Notes: a model not told the origin generated them from the letters alone. 64,000 nucleotides of DNA from Poecilobothrus nobilitatus (GCA_947095535.1 OX352772.1:150903822-150967821), one strand, 5' to 3'. Positions 9,460 to 21,001 are shown, numbered from the stretch's first letter. A program made the numbers and translations.

Positions 9460-12163
9460 ATAGAAGATATTGTAGGAATTTATTTAAATTGTCAGGGTAT
9501 AAATAATTTTTATGAACTTGAATTACTAGCTATTAATAATACTTTTGATTTCATTTGCTTGTCTAAAACTCATCTTTGTGAAATGAACGAGGATAATTTA
9601 ATAAACATTTCTGGGTACAGTTTAATAAGAATTAATTCAAGTTCACGTCATATGGGTGGATGTATGTTTTATCTGAAAAATTTTTGGAATTTCGAGTCAG
9701 TCAAAAAAGTTATCGTAGATGCCGAATTCTGGATCTTGATCATCAGAATGTACAATAAGACTAATGTGTTCTATCTAGTAGCAGTTTATAGGGCACCCCA
9801 CTACTCTAATTTGAATTCTTTTATCAGTAATTTCAATTTGTTAATGGAAGAAATAAGCGACATATCAGTTACAGTTTTAATAATGGGTGATTTTAATATT
9901 AACTGGCTGAATGATAATACTGCAAGAAATAAAATAAAAGATACAATTAATGGCTGTGGATTCAAACAAACCGTTAATCAATATACTAGAATATCTAAAC
10001 ACAGTAAAGGTTTAATTGATTATGTGATAGTAAACGACAATTATAATATTAAAACATTCATTGAGGATAATTGGAAGATAAGCAATCATGAAACAATTAA
10101 AATTAGTATAAAAACAAATTTAAATAAAAAGAATAATAATACCAGCTTTAAAATATTAAAATATAGTAAAAATAGATTTATAAGAAAGTTAATCGGAAAT
10201 GAAATTTTAACGGTATACAACTTGAACTGCAATATAAAAGCAGAAATTTTTAGTAAAGGCCTAAGAAATATTTTTAATGAATTTGTTGAAATAAAAACAT
10301 TTAATCAAAGAAATAATAATAACTGGTTCACATTAGAATGAATTGAAAATAAAGAAAATTAAACAATACAAAATTGCTAAAGTTTTAAATAATGAAGAAG
10401 AATGGAATAAATATAAAAGTATAGGAAATGAATTTAAAAACAAAGTGAAAAAAATAAATATATAAAAAATAAAGTAGAGAATTGCACAGATCAAAAAGAT
10501 ATGTGGAAAAAAATAAAAAAATTAGTGTTAAATGAATCAGAAAACAAAATTAAACAAGTGAAATTTATCGATAATAAAATATACACAAATAACATAGAAA
10601 TTGCTAATAAGTTCAATGAATATTTCGTTGATAGTCTAGTGGATATTAACAGCAGTATTCCAATTAAACAATATAATAATTACATCGATAATATTTCCAC
10701 TATATTTAAATTTAAATTAGTCACGACAAATGATTTAAAAAAAATTATGAATGAAATAAATAATAAAAAAGATATGAACTTAATCAGCATTAATGCAGTT
10801 AAAGACGCGTTTGAACTTATAGGAGCGAATTATCGATTATAAATATATCTTTAAATTCCGGCATTTTTCCAGACATATGGGAAGAAACAATGGTAATACC
10901 CATACAGAAAGTTAAAAATACCAACATATGCAGCGAATTTCGATCAATCAATATGATACCAATTGAAGCTAAAATTCTAGAAAAGATAGTATATAACCAA
11001 CTAGAAAGATACTTTGAAAAAAAGAATTTAATTTCTGAGTAATAATCTGGTTTTAGAAAGGGTCATAATTGTGAATCATTACTTAATCTAGTAATTACAA
11101 ATTGGAAGCTAGCAGTTAATGAGGAAAAATGTATTGTGGCAGTCTTTTTGGACTTGAGAAGAGCTTTTGAAACTGTCGACAGGAACATCTTAATCAATAA
11201 GCTACCTAAATATGGTATTCAAGATAATGAATTAAATTGGTTTATATCTTACCTAAGTAATAGAAGGCAGGTTACGAGAGTAAACGAAGCTGTTTCGGAT
11301 GTAATTAACATTCTGTTAGGAGTCCCGCAAGGATCAATTCTTGGAGTGATGTTATTTTTGATATATGTAAATGATATGGAAAAAGCTGTTTCGATAGCTA
11401 GATTAGTACTCTTTGCAAATGACTCGTTAATTTACGTAATTGATGAAAGCATTGAAGAATGTATTCGAAAAATTAATGAAGATTTAAGTAATTTAAATGA
11501 ATGGTTTGAAATTAATAAGCTTAAACTAAATATCTCTAAGATAAATTGCATGATAATAAATGGTGAAACGCAAAGCTGTGTCAAAATTAATAATATATGT
11601 ATAACACCAGTTAGAGAAATTAAATATTTAGGAGTGTTTATAGACAATAAATTAAAATTCAAAGCTCATATAGATTATGTATGTGAAAAAGCGGCAAAAA
11701 AAAGTTATTTTTTTTCCAAAATTAGAAAAAAGCTCAGCCTTTCAACATCGATAAAAATTTATAACACCATGTTTAAAGCACACTTCGAATATTGCTCATA
11801 AATCTTATTTACAGACAATAAAGAAGATAAAATTAGGCTACAAAAGATACAGAATAAGGGAATGAGAACAATATTAAAAGTGAACAGATATACTTCCATT
11901 AAGTTCATGTTAGATTGCGTGAAGTGGGCTAGTGTTAATCAAAGGATATACTTCCATGTGATTGTAATGGTCTTTAAAATTAAAAATAAACTATTACCTA
12001 ACTACCTAGATTGGCAAATATAAGAAGGGAAGGAACGAGAAATATGCTAATGTATAAAGGACTCAAACAATTTAATGAATTACCATTTTATTTAAAAAAT
12101 AAAGTTAATCTTAGCATTTTTAAAAGGAAACTCTTAATTCATATAAAAGCACATTTTGAATAA
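9454..12163 (+). pseudogene. LINE-A copy 1 ORF2: APE-type endonuclease and reverse transcriptase (broken, RT box FAND)
   Basis: Directly after the TAG, the frame gives endonuclease motifs: IYLNCQG near 9485, FICLSKTHL near 9550 (catalytic Glu position reads Lys), VYRAPHY, MGDFNINWL near 9885, and LIDYVI..SNHETIKI (copy 2 has SDHE). The frame ends at 10341. A linker follows in another frame (10501-10842), then RT: FPDIWEETMVIPI near 10870, SGFRKGHNCES near 11045, FLDLRRAFETVDR at 11145, GVPQGSIL near 11320 and LFANDSLIYV at 11409-11438. The palm box has Asn (AAT, 11418-11420) for the first catalytic Asp. YLGVFIDNKLKFKAHI and a C-terminal thumb follow. Nuclease and RT both carry damaging changes. 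Confidence 0.8.
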
Positions 12164-12345
12164 TATCCGGATTTGAAATTTATTGTACCTATGTGAATAA
12201 TTTGTAATTATTGTATTCTTATTTTTTTATATTTTTTGTTTTATATATTTTTTGGTTTATAGTATGTAAGCACAAAAAAAAAAAAAAAATAATTTTATAT
12301 AATAGTGAATTCACTAAATAAATAAATAAATAAATAAAAAAATAT

Positions 12346-12959
12346 TGCATTCTTTTGTCCCAAATAAAATTCTTTGTAACAAAGCAATAAATTATTATAA
12401 TTTATTGCCTTTGATAAAATTTGTATTGGATTTGGAAAAATCCAAATAGTATATAAGGCTTGATTATTTTAAAATAAAATTAGATATAATCATAACTCAG
12501 AACTAGTTCTTTCATTAAATTATAAGAATTATATATACTAGCATAATACATGCAGGGAATTATAATACTTATATAAGAAAATTTCAGAGCTATTATTATA
12601 TTTTAGTTTTTGCCTTGCATATATTGCGAGCAATCGCTAAATTATAATATTTGTTTTATCATATATATTTTGGTATGCAATGCCACTAATACGGAAAATT
12701 TGGCAGAATTGCCAGGTGTGATACGATATACTTTCTCGCAGTTTAAATAATTGAAGGAACTTTCTGCATCATAAATTTGTTGAGCATATAAGTATGCTCA
12801 TTTTTATATGATCAGAAAGTGTTAGGTTCATAAGACAAACAAATATAATAAAATATAAAACTATATAGACTAAAAATATTACAATTAAAATAAAACGAAT
12901 TTTTAAAGAACAAGATACAAATAACACATATTTCGTACCGCTTGTAGTGCACACACTAC
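12346..12959. other. Spacer between LINE-A copy 1 and LINE-C copy 1 (duplicated at 24720-25340)
   Basis: No coding trace is recognisable. The sequence starts TATTGCATTCTTTTGTCCC and carries a near-perfect 25-bp palindrome at about 12384-12408 (GCAATAAATTAT arms). The same spacer lies between LINE-A copy 2 and LINE-C copy 3 with few changes, including the palindrome, whose right arm is slightly eroded there. It belongs to neither a recognised LINE-A 3' end nor to LINE-C, whose copy 2 lacks it. Confidence 0.65.
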
Positions 12960-13060
12960 TTCACTAATTTATTAACATAACAATTTTACTCATTTATTTA
13001 TGTTACAATACTATATTTTTCAGAAATGCAATACTTACTTTTAAATATAAAGTTGAGATT

Positions 13061-13092
13061 CAACGATTCAAAGAGTTCATATTGAATCGTTG
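13061..13092 (+). promoter_or_regulatory. Hairpin in LINE-C leader
   Basis: CAACGATTCA at 13061-13070 and TGAATCGTTG at 13083-13092 form a perfect 10-bp stem with a 12-base loop. Copy 3 has the same structure at about 25445-25476, while copy 2 (near 18720) lacks the hairpin precisely. It could act at DNA or RNA level in the leader; no function is shown. Confidence 0.5.
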
Positions 13093-13270
13093 CAGGGTGC
13101 GCATTCATTGAATTTTTTTAATTGTTCTTATATCTTAAGTTAAATTTATAATTAATCTATTTAAGCTGTAAATGCTATTATCATTTACATAAACAAATTG
13201 ATTTAGTAATATTTTGTTAAGTTCTTTTATAATTTATACTACAAAAATTAAATATAATAAGAAATAAAAG

Positions 13271-14431
13271 ATGAATTGCAATATTTGTAATGAAAAGATT
13301 GATCGGCTAGATTCAACGAAGGTGCATTGTCCCGATTGTAATTATTTTTATCATTGCTTATGTGTAAACTTAACAGTCGACGATGTTTAGTTCATGAAAT
13401 CAACTGCTAAACATTTTCGATGAGACAAGTGTACTATTATTCGTCGAAAATCTCTTCATTCTCAGGATACTCTACTACTTGCTCAACAGCAGGAACAACA
13501 GCAAAGTGGATTAAAAAATACATAAAAAAATATATCAAAAAAAGTTAATGAGAAAGAAGTGCAAAAAGTTACTGAGAAGCAGAAGTTTATTTCTAACAAT
13601 CACCAGCACAACAAATTATTCTCTAATACTACAAAACCACAAATGCAAAAAAGGGAATGAGAAAGAGAAACAAAAATTAAATGAGAGTGAGATAATTAAC
13701 ATTGCAATTGCAACTGTGACTGGTTGTGATATTACTCTCAGTTCAAACAATGCTTCACTACAAAATAATTCTCATAAAATGAATGTTAATAGTGATATTA
13801 TAACTATGCAGCATCTTTATGAAGAATTACTTAGTATAAAAAAAATTAAAAGTGATTTTCTCAATATAACTACAAAAAGAAAATGTTAATATGAAGGAAA
13901 AAATTATTAAATTAGAGAGCAGATTAAACTGGTGGGAACAAAAAAACACAAAAATTCTATTGATGTTACTGGGATTCCAATTGATTAACATTACTGCCAT
14001 GGTAACATTAGTGCCATGCAAGTTGCACATAAAATGTTGAATGATGGTGTAAATATAGATGTTCCTGATAACAAAATTGAGAAATGTTTTATAAAAAGGA
14101 TAAAAAATAGAAATACGAATAGTTCATTTAATGAGTTACGCATTGTGTTTACCTCAGCTGATACCAAGCAGAAAATAATGGAAAATAAAAGAAAGGAGAA
14201 GGTGAAACTTACTACAGATATTTTTAGTGACAGCAGTAAGAAAAATATTTACATTCGTGATACATTCACGAATTACACACATGCATTGTTCTCAGCAGCA
14301 AGGATGTTTAAAATAGAGCAGAAATATCAGTATGTATAGTTTAGCAATTCTAATTTTTTAATTAATAAGAAAAACAGAAAATAGTAAAGCAATCGTTATA
14401 AAATCTTTTGATGATTTTAAAAATATAAATT
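13271..14431 (+). pseudogene. LINE-C copy 1 ORF1: PHD finger, coiled region and FP25-like domain (several stops)
   Basis: The ATG at 13271 starts MNCNICNEKIDRLDS, a PHD-type finger (CNIC, HCPDCNYFYHC and, after an internal stop, DKC near 13428). A Gln/Lys/Asn-rich middle section follows, with MQHLYEELLSIKKIKSDF near 13807, able to form a coiled coil. The C-terminal domain (14016-14431) holds FNELRIVFTSADTKQKIMEN, IYIRDTFTNYTHALFSAARM and, across a frame break, KKNRK..KAIVIKSFDDFKN. This is the RNA-binding ORF1 of PHD-type jockey-group LINEs. Stops at 13390 and near 13526, 13888 and 14337 show that it is dead. LINE-L and LINE-F carry the same domain. Confidence 0.75.
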
Positions 14432-14457
14432 AAATTTACTTTTATTTATTTCAGCTT

Positions 14458-14735
14458 TAATGAGCTTTAATGTAAATTTTGATTTTATTCATCTTTGTAA
14501 CGATTACATTACTACTAATAATCATTATAATGATATATTTAATGTATATCTTAATTTTAGTAATAAGTTTTTTATTGTACATCAGAATATTAGGAGTCTT
14601 AGGCAAAATTTTGATATATTTATTAACCATCTAGAACTATTTCCGAATAAACCAGTTTTTTTATTTCTTTCTGAAATATGGATTTTTATATGGATGGATT
14701 TCTGCCGGTGGTGTAGGTGTTTTTATAAAAAATGA
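14458..14735 (+). pseudogene. LINE-C copy 1 ORF2, endonuclease N-terminus only
   Basis: The ATG at 14460-14462 overlaps a TAA (14458-14460) as TAATG. The protein begins MSFNVNFDFIHL and reaches the endonuclease with IVHQNIRSLRQNFDIFINHL and PVFLFLSEIWI, the Asn and Glu being the first two catalytic motifs. After that the frame is lost near 14700 and the element ends at the palindromic junction at 14772. Only a fragment of an endonuclease is encoded. Confidence 0.75.
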
Positions 14736-14771
14736 AGTGGATTATGACCATTCTTATTTTAACTTTATAAC

Positions 14772-14811
14772 TTCAGATGCTTTAAAAAATTAATTTTTTA
14801 AAGCATCTGAA
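14772..14811. repeat. 40-bp perfect palindrome at the LINE-C/LINE-B junction
   Basis: Bases 14772-14791 (TTCAGATGCTTTAAAAAATT) are followed at once by their exact reverse complement to 14811. The left arm is LINE-C sequence (compare 26940-26960 in copy 3); the right arm is its inverted copy, not the expected continuation. Confidence 0.85.
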
Positions 14812-14869
14812 TTAATTTTTATTGTTAAAATATCCTGAATTAATATTTTAATTTAATTTTTTTTTTTTT

Positions 14870-17805
14870 TAAATATTAAATGTAACAAGTGCACATTTTT
14901 TCTTTTAATTTTTTCGACTGTTTTTTTTTTTGTGTTGTGATAAAATTAAATTTTCAATTTTCAATTTGTTCCTGTTTTATGTAATGAATTTGTTTCTTTA
15001 CTAATTACGTTTAATATACAACAAATAAATTTTTTTTTATTCATATAAATTATTTTTCTTTTTCACTATTGCAATTTGATTTTTATTTTTTTGATTACCA
15101 AATATATATGATTTTTAATTTATTTTTTCGGAATAGGTACATATTTAAATTATAAGTTTTTAATTTTTAATTTAAATTATAATTTTTAATTAATGGCTCT
15201 CGGTTGGTTTTGTTTACATTAATTCACGTTTATTTTTTTTTTTACTTCTTCTCAATATGAACTTGTAGTAAACAAAACTATTATATATCTATCTCCCTTC
15301 CACTGGTGTGATGGATGCTATTGTTCTTCTTTGCCTCTCAATTCACTCAATTTTAAATACCATAGTTATTACCGTAATTTAATTTATTAATTTCTAGTGG
15401 TAAATTTTGCCTTTAGTGAGTTTTTGGTTGTAGCTGCGTTCAATAAAAGCACTTAAAAGTGTATGTTAAAAACTGTTGAACGTTGTTATAAATCATTTGC
15501 TCGCTCAAAGCAAAATATTATTATTATTATTGTTATTAATATTGAGATCAATATTAATAATATTTTTTTTATTTTTACTTTATAGTGTTGTCAAGCTCGG
15601 GTTATTTATATCGTACAATTTTACTTTTCATTTTAATTATAATTAAATTTTAATTTTGAGTTTAATCTTAATTTTTTAGATATCTTAACTTAATTTTAAT
15701 TCAGACTTTGATCTTAATTAATTGTAAGGTTGACTTTAAGTCTAGTTTTGAATTTGATTATAATTTCTACTCTGATTTTATTTTAATATTGATTTAAATT
15801 TTGTTTATATTAATTGTTCGTATATTAATTTTTCTAACAAAATTACCAATTTTAATGTTAATTTCTGTAACATTCGCGGGTTGCAAACGAATTTTCATGC
15901 CGTCGATTGCAATCTTAGTTCAATTAAACCAGAAATCTTAGCCCTATGTGAAACACCATAATAATAACCTTAGTGTTATCGGCTATTCACTTATTTCACA
16001 CTTCGTACCCAAAAGAGGTATCGAAATCTATATAAGCATTTGCCAAAAGTCTAAATGAAGACGTTAGAGGGTCTTCTTTTGCTCCACTTGTTGATAACAA
16101 TGGCAGAACCGTATCAGGCTCTGAAGAGAAGGCGAACTTATTTGACAAGCAGTTCGCTTCTAATACGACACTGCTACAATCAGCTCAGATGCCACTCTCC
16201 GTTCCAGAAGTTGGCTGCTCCTTCGGTAAAGTTTACTTTTGAACGCGGGCTGTGATGAAAATCTTGAAAAATTTTGATACAAATAAGTGAGCCGGTCCAA
16301 TGGTATAACTACCATGGTGCTCAAAAATACCTACTCCAGTATTTCAAAACCTCTGGGCAACCTTTTCTACCTTCTACCTTCACATCTTACCCAATGGAAG
16401 GTTTCACATGCTTTCCCAATTCCAAAAAAAGGTAATAAAAGCGATCCGTCTAACTTCCTCCCTATTGCTATAACTTCAGTCCTTTCCAAAGTAATGGAAA
16501 AAATTGTGATTCAAAAGCTTTTGAAATACCTGGATCACAAAGGTTTGCTTCACGACATACAATACGGGTTCAGAGACCGCTGCCTGCATCATTCTGGTGA
16601 GTCCGATGTTGTGGCTCTTGATATTTCTAAGGCTTTCCACCAAATTTGGCACGATGCTCTATTGGCAAAATGAAAAGTATTAGGTCTTGGTAGGGTCTTT
16701 TTAAAATGGAATGGAGACTTCAATTCGAATCGTACGATTCGTGTACTGGGCGTTGAATATTCAAAATAAATGCTGGTGTCCCTCAAATATCAATTTTATC
16801 ACTTCTCTCTTCTTATTCTCATTTATCAATGACCTACTTCCATTAACCTCCAATTGGATCCATAGTTTCGCAGACAACAGCACCGTATAAATTTCATAGC
16901 TGCTGTAACATTAATCATCAGATTAATACAACAGCAAAAAATTTCACTATTAATGAGATAAATAATGATTTAGCAAAAATTCAAAAATGGGGTGAAGTTA
17001 ACAGAGCTGATTTCAACACCAAAAAAACTCAATGCTGTCTGCTCTCGCGAAAAATTGCCACCACTATTCCTAACCTACTATTGCAGCTAAATGATATAGC
17101 TTTTTGTACCGCTGCAAAACTTTCTTTTGTGTATCTGATGTTTATAATATCTATAAAACGTTATACAAAAAAAAATTGGAGTATAATGCACATATTTTGG
17201 CTTCAGTCTTTCAAACAGCGCTGGGTTATCTAGATAATGTGCAAAACAAAGCTTTTCGACTTATCAACGACCCTAGTGTAACTTCAATGCTCACTCCACT
17301 CAGCCATCGCCGTACAGTTGGGTCACTGACCTTGTTTTATAGATATCCCGTAGGGATTAACACCTGTTCCAAAGAAATAAAACAGTTAATGACTACGCTT
17401 AAAGTTTTTCAATGAGAAACAAGGAGTGCAACAGAAGCTCATCCCTATCATGTAGAGTTATCAAGATGGTGAAATACAGCTTATTTAGATTCGTTTGTTA
17501 TGCGCACGTTCCGTTTGTAGAACCATATACTATCATATGTGTTCCCTATAGTTTGTAATTCATATGTGTACGATTTACTTAAGTTTAAGAAGAACGTTAA
17601 CATCTTTTCTGTAAATATCTCTCCAAATTTTCCTACCTATCCTCCATAATCCCAAATTTATGGTTCCTAAAGTTTGGTTTTAAAAGGGGGGTGATTTTGG
17701 TTGGTTAAAGTTCAATACTTCCCTGAAGAAGTATGTTCCACGTGCAGTTCCTTTTGGTGACTTTTGAGTTTTCCACCAACCGTCGTAAAAACAAAGAAAA
17801 GAAAA
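14870..17805 (+). mobile_element. LINE-B copy 2 (jockey-group LINE, degenerate)
   Basis: Same family as 4130-6880. It has a fuller 5' region, including 15180-15545, which is missing from copy 1, and a better preserved RT N-terminal half. The 3' tail ends at the CGTCGTAAAAACAAAG motif near 17795, after which a satellite starts. No ORF1 was recognised in the 5' kilobase, which is AT-rich with homopolymer runs. Confidence 0.75.
15870..17650 (+). pseudogene. LINE-B copy 2 ORF2 remains: endonuclease stub, RT and C-terminal domain
   Basis: Endonuclease start NIRGLQTNFHAVDCNLSS, then EILALCET with the catalytic Glu (15870-15950), then a large deletion to the linker (KPTYLTSSSLLIRHC-like frames near 16055-16255 are shifted copies of it). 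RT pieces are NGITTMVLKNTYSSISKPLG (16295-16350), FPIPKKGNKSDPSNFLPIAI (16415-16470), SVLSKVMEKIVIQKLLKYLD, HDIQYGFRD near 16552, and VVALDISKAFHQIWHDALLAK near 16608-16672. The palm box is FADN at 16867-16878, as in copy 1. The tail has NKAFRLINDPSVTSMLTPLS (17248-17305) and SLTLFYRYPVGINTC. Stops, frameshifts and deletions make it inactive. Confidence 0.75.
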
Positions 17806-17809
17806 TTGC

Positions 17810-18500
17810 GAGATTATCTCCAAAATCAACTATGATAGAACCTTTAAATTTTGTACAATGATGTTCCTTCCCGTTCGATTTATGTCTCTGAAATTTAAGA
17901 AGATTTGGTCCATGGGTTTGGATTTTGGAAGCTTCCGAACGAGCACCAGACCAAATGAGATTATCTCCAAAGCCAACTAAGATAAAACCTTTTAAATTTG
18001 GCAGAATGGTGTTCTTTCATGTTTTATTTAAGTTTCTGAAATTTGAGAGGATTTGGTTCATGGGTTCTTATCGTGGAAGCTTCCTAACGAGCCCCAGAGC
18101 AAACGAGTATATCTCCACAACCAACAAAGATAGAACTTTTATTTTTAGTACAAAGGTGTTCTGTTATGTTTCCTTTTCTGCAAAAAAATGAAAACTGACA
18201 TTTGAAAAAATTTGAACCATCGGTTCGCATTTTGGAAACTTCCGGACGAGCACAAGAGCAACGAGCATATTTCCAAAACGAACAAAAGTGTGTTCAATGG
18301 TGTTCTGGCATGTTTTCTTTATGTTCCTGAGATGGATTCGATGAATTGGAGTGACAATTCGGGTACCTGACACACACCTCCCAAGGACTAACAATCTTCG
18401 AAATTAATAAACATAGAAACTTAAAATTTTTTACAAAGGCGTCAAGCATATCTCAAGAAGATGCCTCTTTTACGTTCATGAAATTCGAGTTGAATAAGAC
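17810..18500. repeat. Degenerate tandem repeat, unit about 147-158 bp, about 4-5 copies
   Basis: The motif GAG(A/T/C)(T)(T)AT(C/T)TCC recurs at 17810, 17957, 18115 and 18263, with a weaker match near 18447. Each unit includes CATGGGTT..GGAAGCTTCC(G/T)AACGAG and TTCT(G)AAATTTGA(G)AGGATTTGG. The units differ by perhaps a fifth of their bases. The array abuts the 3' tail of LINE-B copy 2 without a gap, so it is either a neighbouring satellite or part of the LINE-B 3' end. Copy 1 has no such array. No coding potential. Confidence 0.75.
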
Positions 18501-18604
18501 AGAAAAGGAAGAAGTTCAGGCAGCTGCCAAAAAAACTTATGGAATATTAATTTAATTCGAATTATTCAGGTGTAGGGTATTAATAAGTCGGTTGCATCGA
18601 CTTT

Positions 18605-20530
18605 CTGTTACATTTACTTGTTAACATAACAATTTAACTCATTTATTTATGTTACCGAAAATATATGTTACCTATATTTTTCCGAAATACAATACTTCGT
18701 TTTAAATATAAAGTTGAGATTCAGGTTGCAGGGTGCGCATTCATTGAATTTTTTTAATTGTTTATACCCGTACGATAGGATCGGGTATAATAAAATTACT
18801 CCTCCGTTTGTAACACCTCGAAATAAGCGAGCTAGATATACCTTCAAATGTATGGATCGGATCAGAAAAAAATTCTAATACTTTTGAGCCATGTCCGTCC
18901 GTCTGTCAGCACGCTAACTCAAGAACTAAGAAAGCTAGAATCTTGAAATTTACACAAAATATTCTGGGAGTAATTTGTCGGTTCCCTATTTTTTTTTGTA
19001 GAGTTTGGACCAAAACTTAGGGTAGCTCTCGAACACCTAACTTTTAGATCCCGACATTTTTTTTGAAATAGAGCTATGAAATTTTAACTGCTGATAGATC
19101 TAACAAAAATATTAATTTTATTTTTATTAACTTTTTTTTGTAGCCCCACCCGTTACGGAGCTACAGCTCCCAAAAAGTTCAAAAAAGCTCTATATTTAAA
19201 TTGTTATAGCACAAGTTGTATAAGATATATCTTCATTTTGAAAACGCCTAACGATTACTACTTTCATTAACTTTAAAAGTATATATACAATTAATATATA
19301 TTTGTGGCATACGGTGTCTTAATTTACCGTTATGCGAAACTCAAATTTTGCAAAATCCTTTACCCTTCTATCTTCTAAACGGTTCTAGTTGGAAACTTGA
19401 AATTTTGACAGAAGTTAGATCTTTGAAAATATGAGTCATTTCAGAAATTTTTTTTGTATCACTCGCCGTTTAGGAGCTGTAAGGGGTCAAAAACTGAAAA
19501 TTTCCTATTTTTAAACACCTATAACTTGAACACCTGTTAACATTTTTTTGAAGTAATACACAAAAATTAAAGCTTCAACATTATACTCTTATTTCTGTTA
19601 ACAACTTTTTTTAATAATATAGGGTTACTTTATAATTGACGAAAGTGTTACTTGATTTTTTCAAATTTTCTAACAAATTTCTTTAACGAATTTTTTCCAT
19701 TTTGTTTTACTCGATAATTTGAAATTGTTGAGGATATAATGCGTAGTACAAAAAAATGTAAATAAATAAAAAACATAAAACATTATTATTATTTATATGA
19801 TATTGATATATATACATACTTATATAATATCATGTTTATTTACATATCGTATATGTCACTAGTGAATGAATGATAAGAGTATAGATGTATACTATATAGC
19901 ACCGTATTTACATACATATATGTATTTTATTGTACTTATAAGAAATTATTCTGTCAATGGAGTATTTAAATATAATATAATATAATATTTAAAATTATAT
20001 TTACTATTTTGTACTAAGTAAATTTAATATACATTTACCGCTTAGTATTAAATGGTACTATAGAATATTTGAAAAAGTTTTGGATTGATAATCGTTATGT
20101 GGAAGGTTAAAATCTGCTTTTGAAGAATGTATAAACATATAGTTTGAATATATGTACAACCCATAATTCTAGAAATTATAAAATTCACCCAAATTATTTT
20201 AAAATACTAAAATATTTAAAAAATAATATTGTAAGCAAAGTGACAGGCTGTGAACATACTAACGGTTCGTACGGGTATCGAAGAGTTGACAAAGGCAACT
20301 GTATTTTGCCTCGTTTTGTATCTTAAGTTAAATTTATAATTAATCCATTTAAGCTGTAAATGCTATTATCATTTACATAAACAAATTGATTTAGTAAAAT
20401 TTTGATTTAGTTAAAATTTTGTTAGTAATAAGAAATAAAAGATGAATTGTAATATTTGTAATGAAAAGATTGATCGGCTAGATTCAACGAAGGTGCATTG
20501 TCCAGATTGCAATTATTTTTATCATTGCGC
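18605..20530 (+). mobile_element. LINE-C copy 2, leader and first codons of ORF1, interrupted by repeat D and cut by LINE-A copy 2
   Basis: Bases 18605-18761 match the LINE-C leader (compare 12965-13130) but without the hairpin. Repeat D is inserted at 18762-20318. The leader resumes with TATCTTAAGTTAAATTTATA (20319) and ORF1 starts at ATG 20442. It encodes MNCNICNEKIDRLDS and the PHD segment HCPDCNYFYHC, then stops matching LINE-C at about 20528, where LINE-A copy 2 begins. Confidence 0.8.
18762..20318 (+). mobile_element. Repeat D copy 1: DINE/Helentron-like non-autonomous element
   Basis: ATACCCGTACGA (18764-18775) near the 5' end is repeated as its exact reverse complement TCGTACGGGTAT (20267-20278) near the 3' end. 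The 5' end also folds on itself: TATACCCG (18763-18770) with CGGGTATA (18782-18789). About 40 bases follow the 3' inverted repeat, with a small hairpin (AGTTG 20284-20288, CAACT 20296-20300), ending CCTCGTTTT. LINE-C copies 1 and 3 show the empty site. Subterminal inverted repeats, a 3' hairpin outside them and a T-rich target are known of Helentron/DINE-type elements; assignment to that class is inference. No protein is encoded. Confidence 0.7.
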
Positions 20531-21001
20531 TAATGCATTGTACTAGTAAATACTTAAAACTAATAATTACAGTAAAAATAACTATACATAACGTAATGTA
20601 TTTATGCCTTTTGTCTAACTAATCTATGTAAATTAAATAATAAAACTGAACTAATTTAATAACAATAATTACACTATATTTAACTTAAATAAACTTAAAA
20701 ACAAAAAAAAAAAAATTAAAAAGCTAATTAATTTAATTATAACTTGTACCGGAATTGTTTATATTTATTTGTTTATCATTCATCATTCGTTATGTCAATT
20801 GTCATTACTAAATAAAGTGCTACCAGTATAAGATTGCTTTTAAGATGTCTAATTTGCTTGTTACGATCCAAATTAGTATTACCGCTTTGTAAATTATTTC
20901 CTTTTACAATATTTTCAATATATTTTTTGATTCGTATTCATAATTCTAAAATTTTTAATTTAATTTAAAACTATAGTAAATATATAACAATTACATCTAA
21001 T

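Larger units (their letters stand above)
7657..12345 (+). mobile_element. LINE-A copy 1, near full-length non-LTR retrotransposon
   Basis: Copy 1 and copy 2 (20531-24720) both begin at TA(G/A)TGCATTG although their left flanks differ, which suggests a true 5' end. Order: 5' leader 7657-8299, ORF1 8300-9450, in-frame TAG, ORF2 9454-12163, then a 3' UTR ending in an (AAAT)n run at about 12318-12345. A hand count over the 687-base second half of ORF1 finds about 16 differences between the copies. Frameshifts and stops make this copy inactive. The diverged relative is LINE-K at 59735-62960. Confidence 0.8.
12960..14771 (+). mobile_element. LINE-C copy 1 (PHD-ORF1 jockey-group LINE, truncated in endonuclease)
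   Basis: Holds a 5' leader (12960-13270), ORF1 (13271-14431) and the first 90 or so codons of ORF2 (14460-14735). It is the same element as copies 2 and 3. It breaks off at a 40-bp perfect palindrome (14772-14811), beyond which LINE-B copy 2 begins. The C-family leader begins around TTAACATAACAATTT, seen in all three copies. Confidence 0.75.

Noticed and set aside
12769..12954. Minus-strand frames in the spacer (and 25148-25351)
   Set aside because: Hydrophobic low-complexity frames, not alike in length or ends between the duplicate spacers, no recognisable domain.
17925..18191. Plus-strand 88-codon frame
   Set aside because: Runs through the 150-bp tandem repeat and encodes only repeat units in changing frames.
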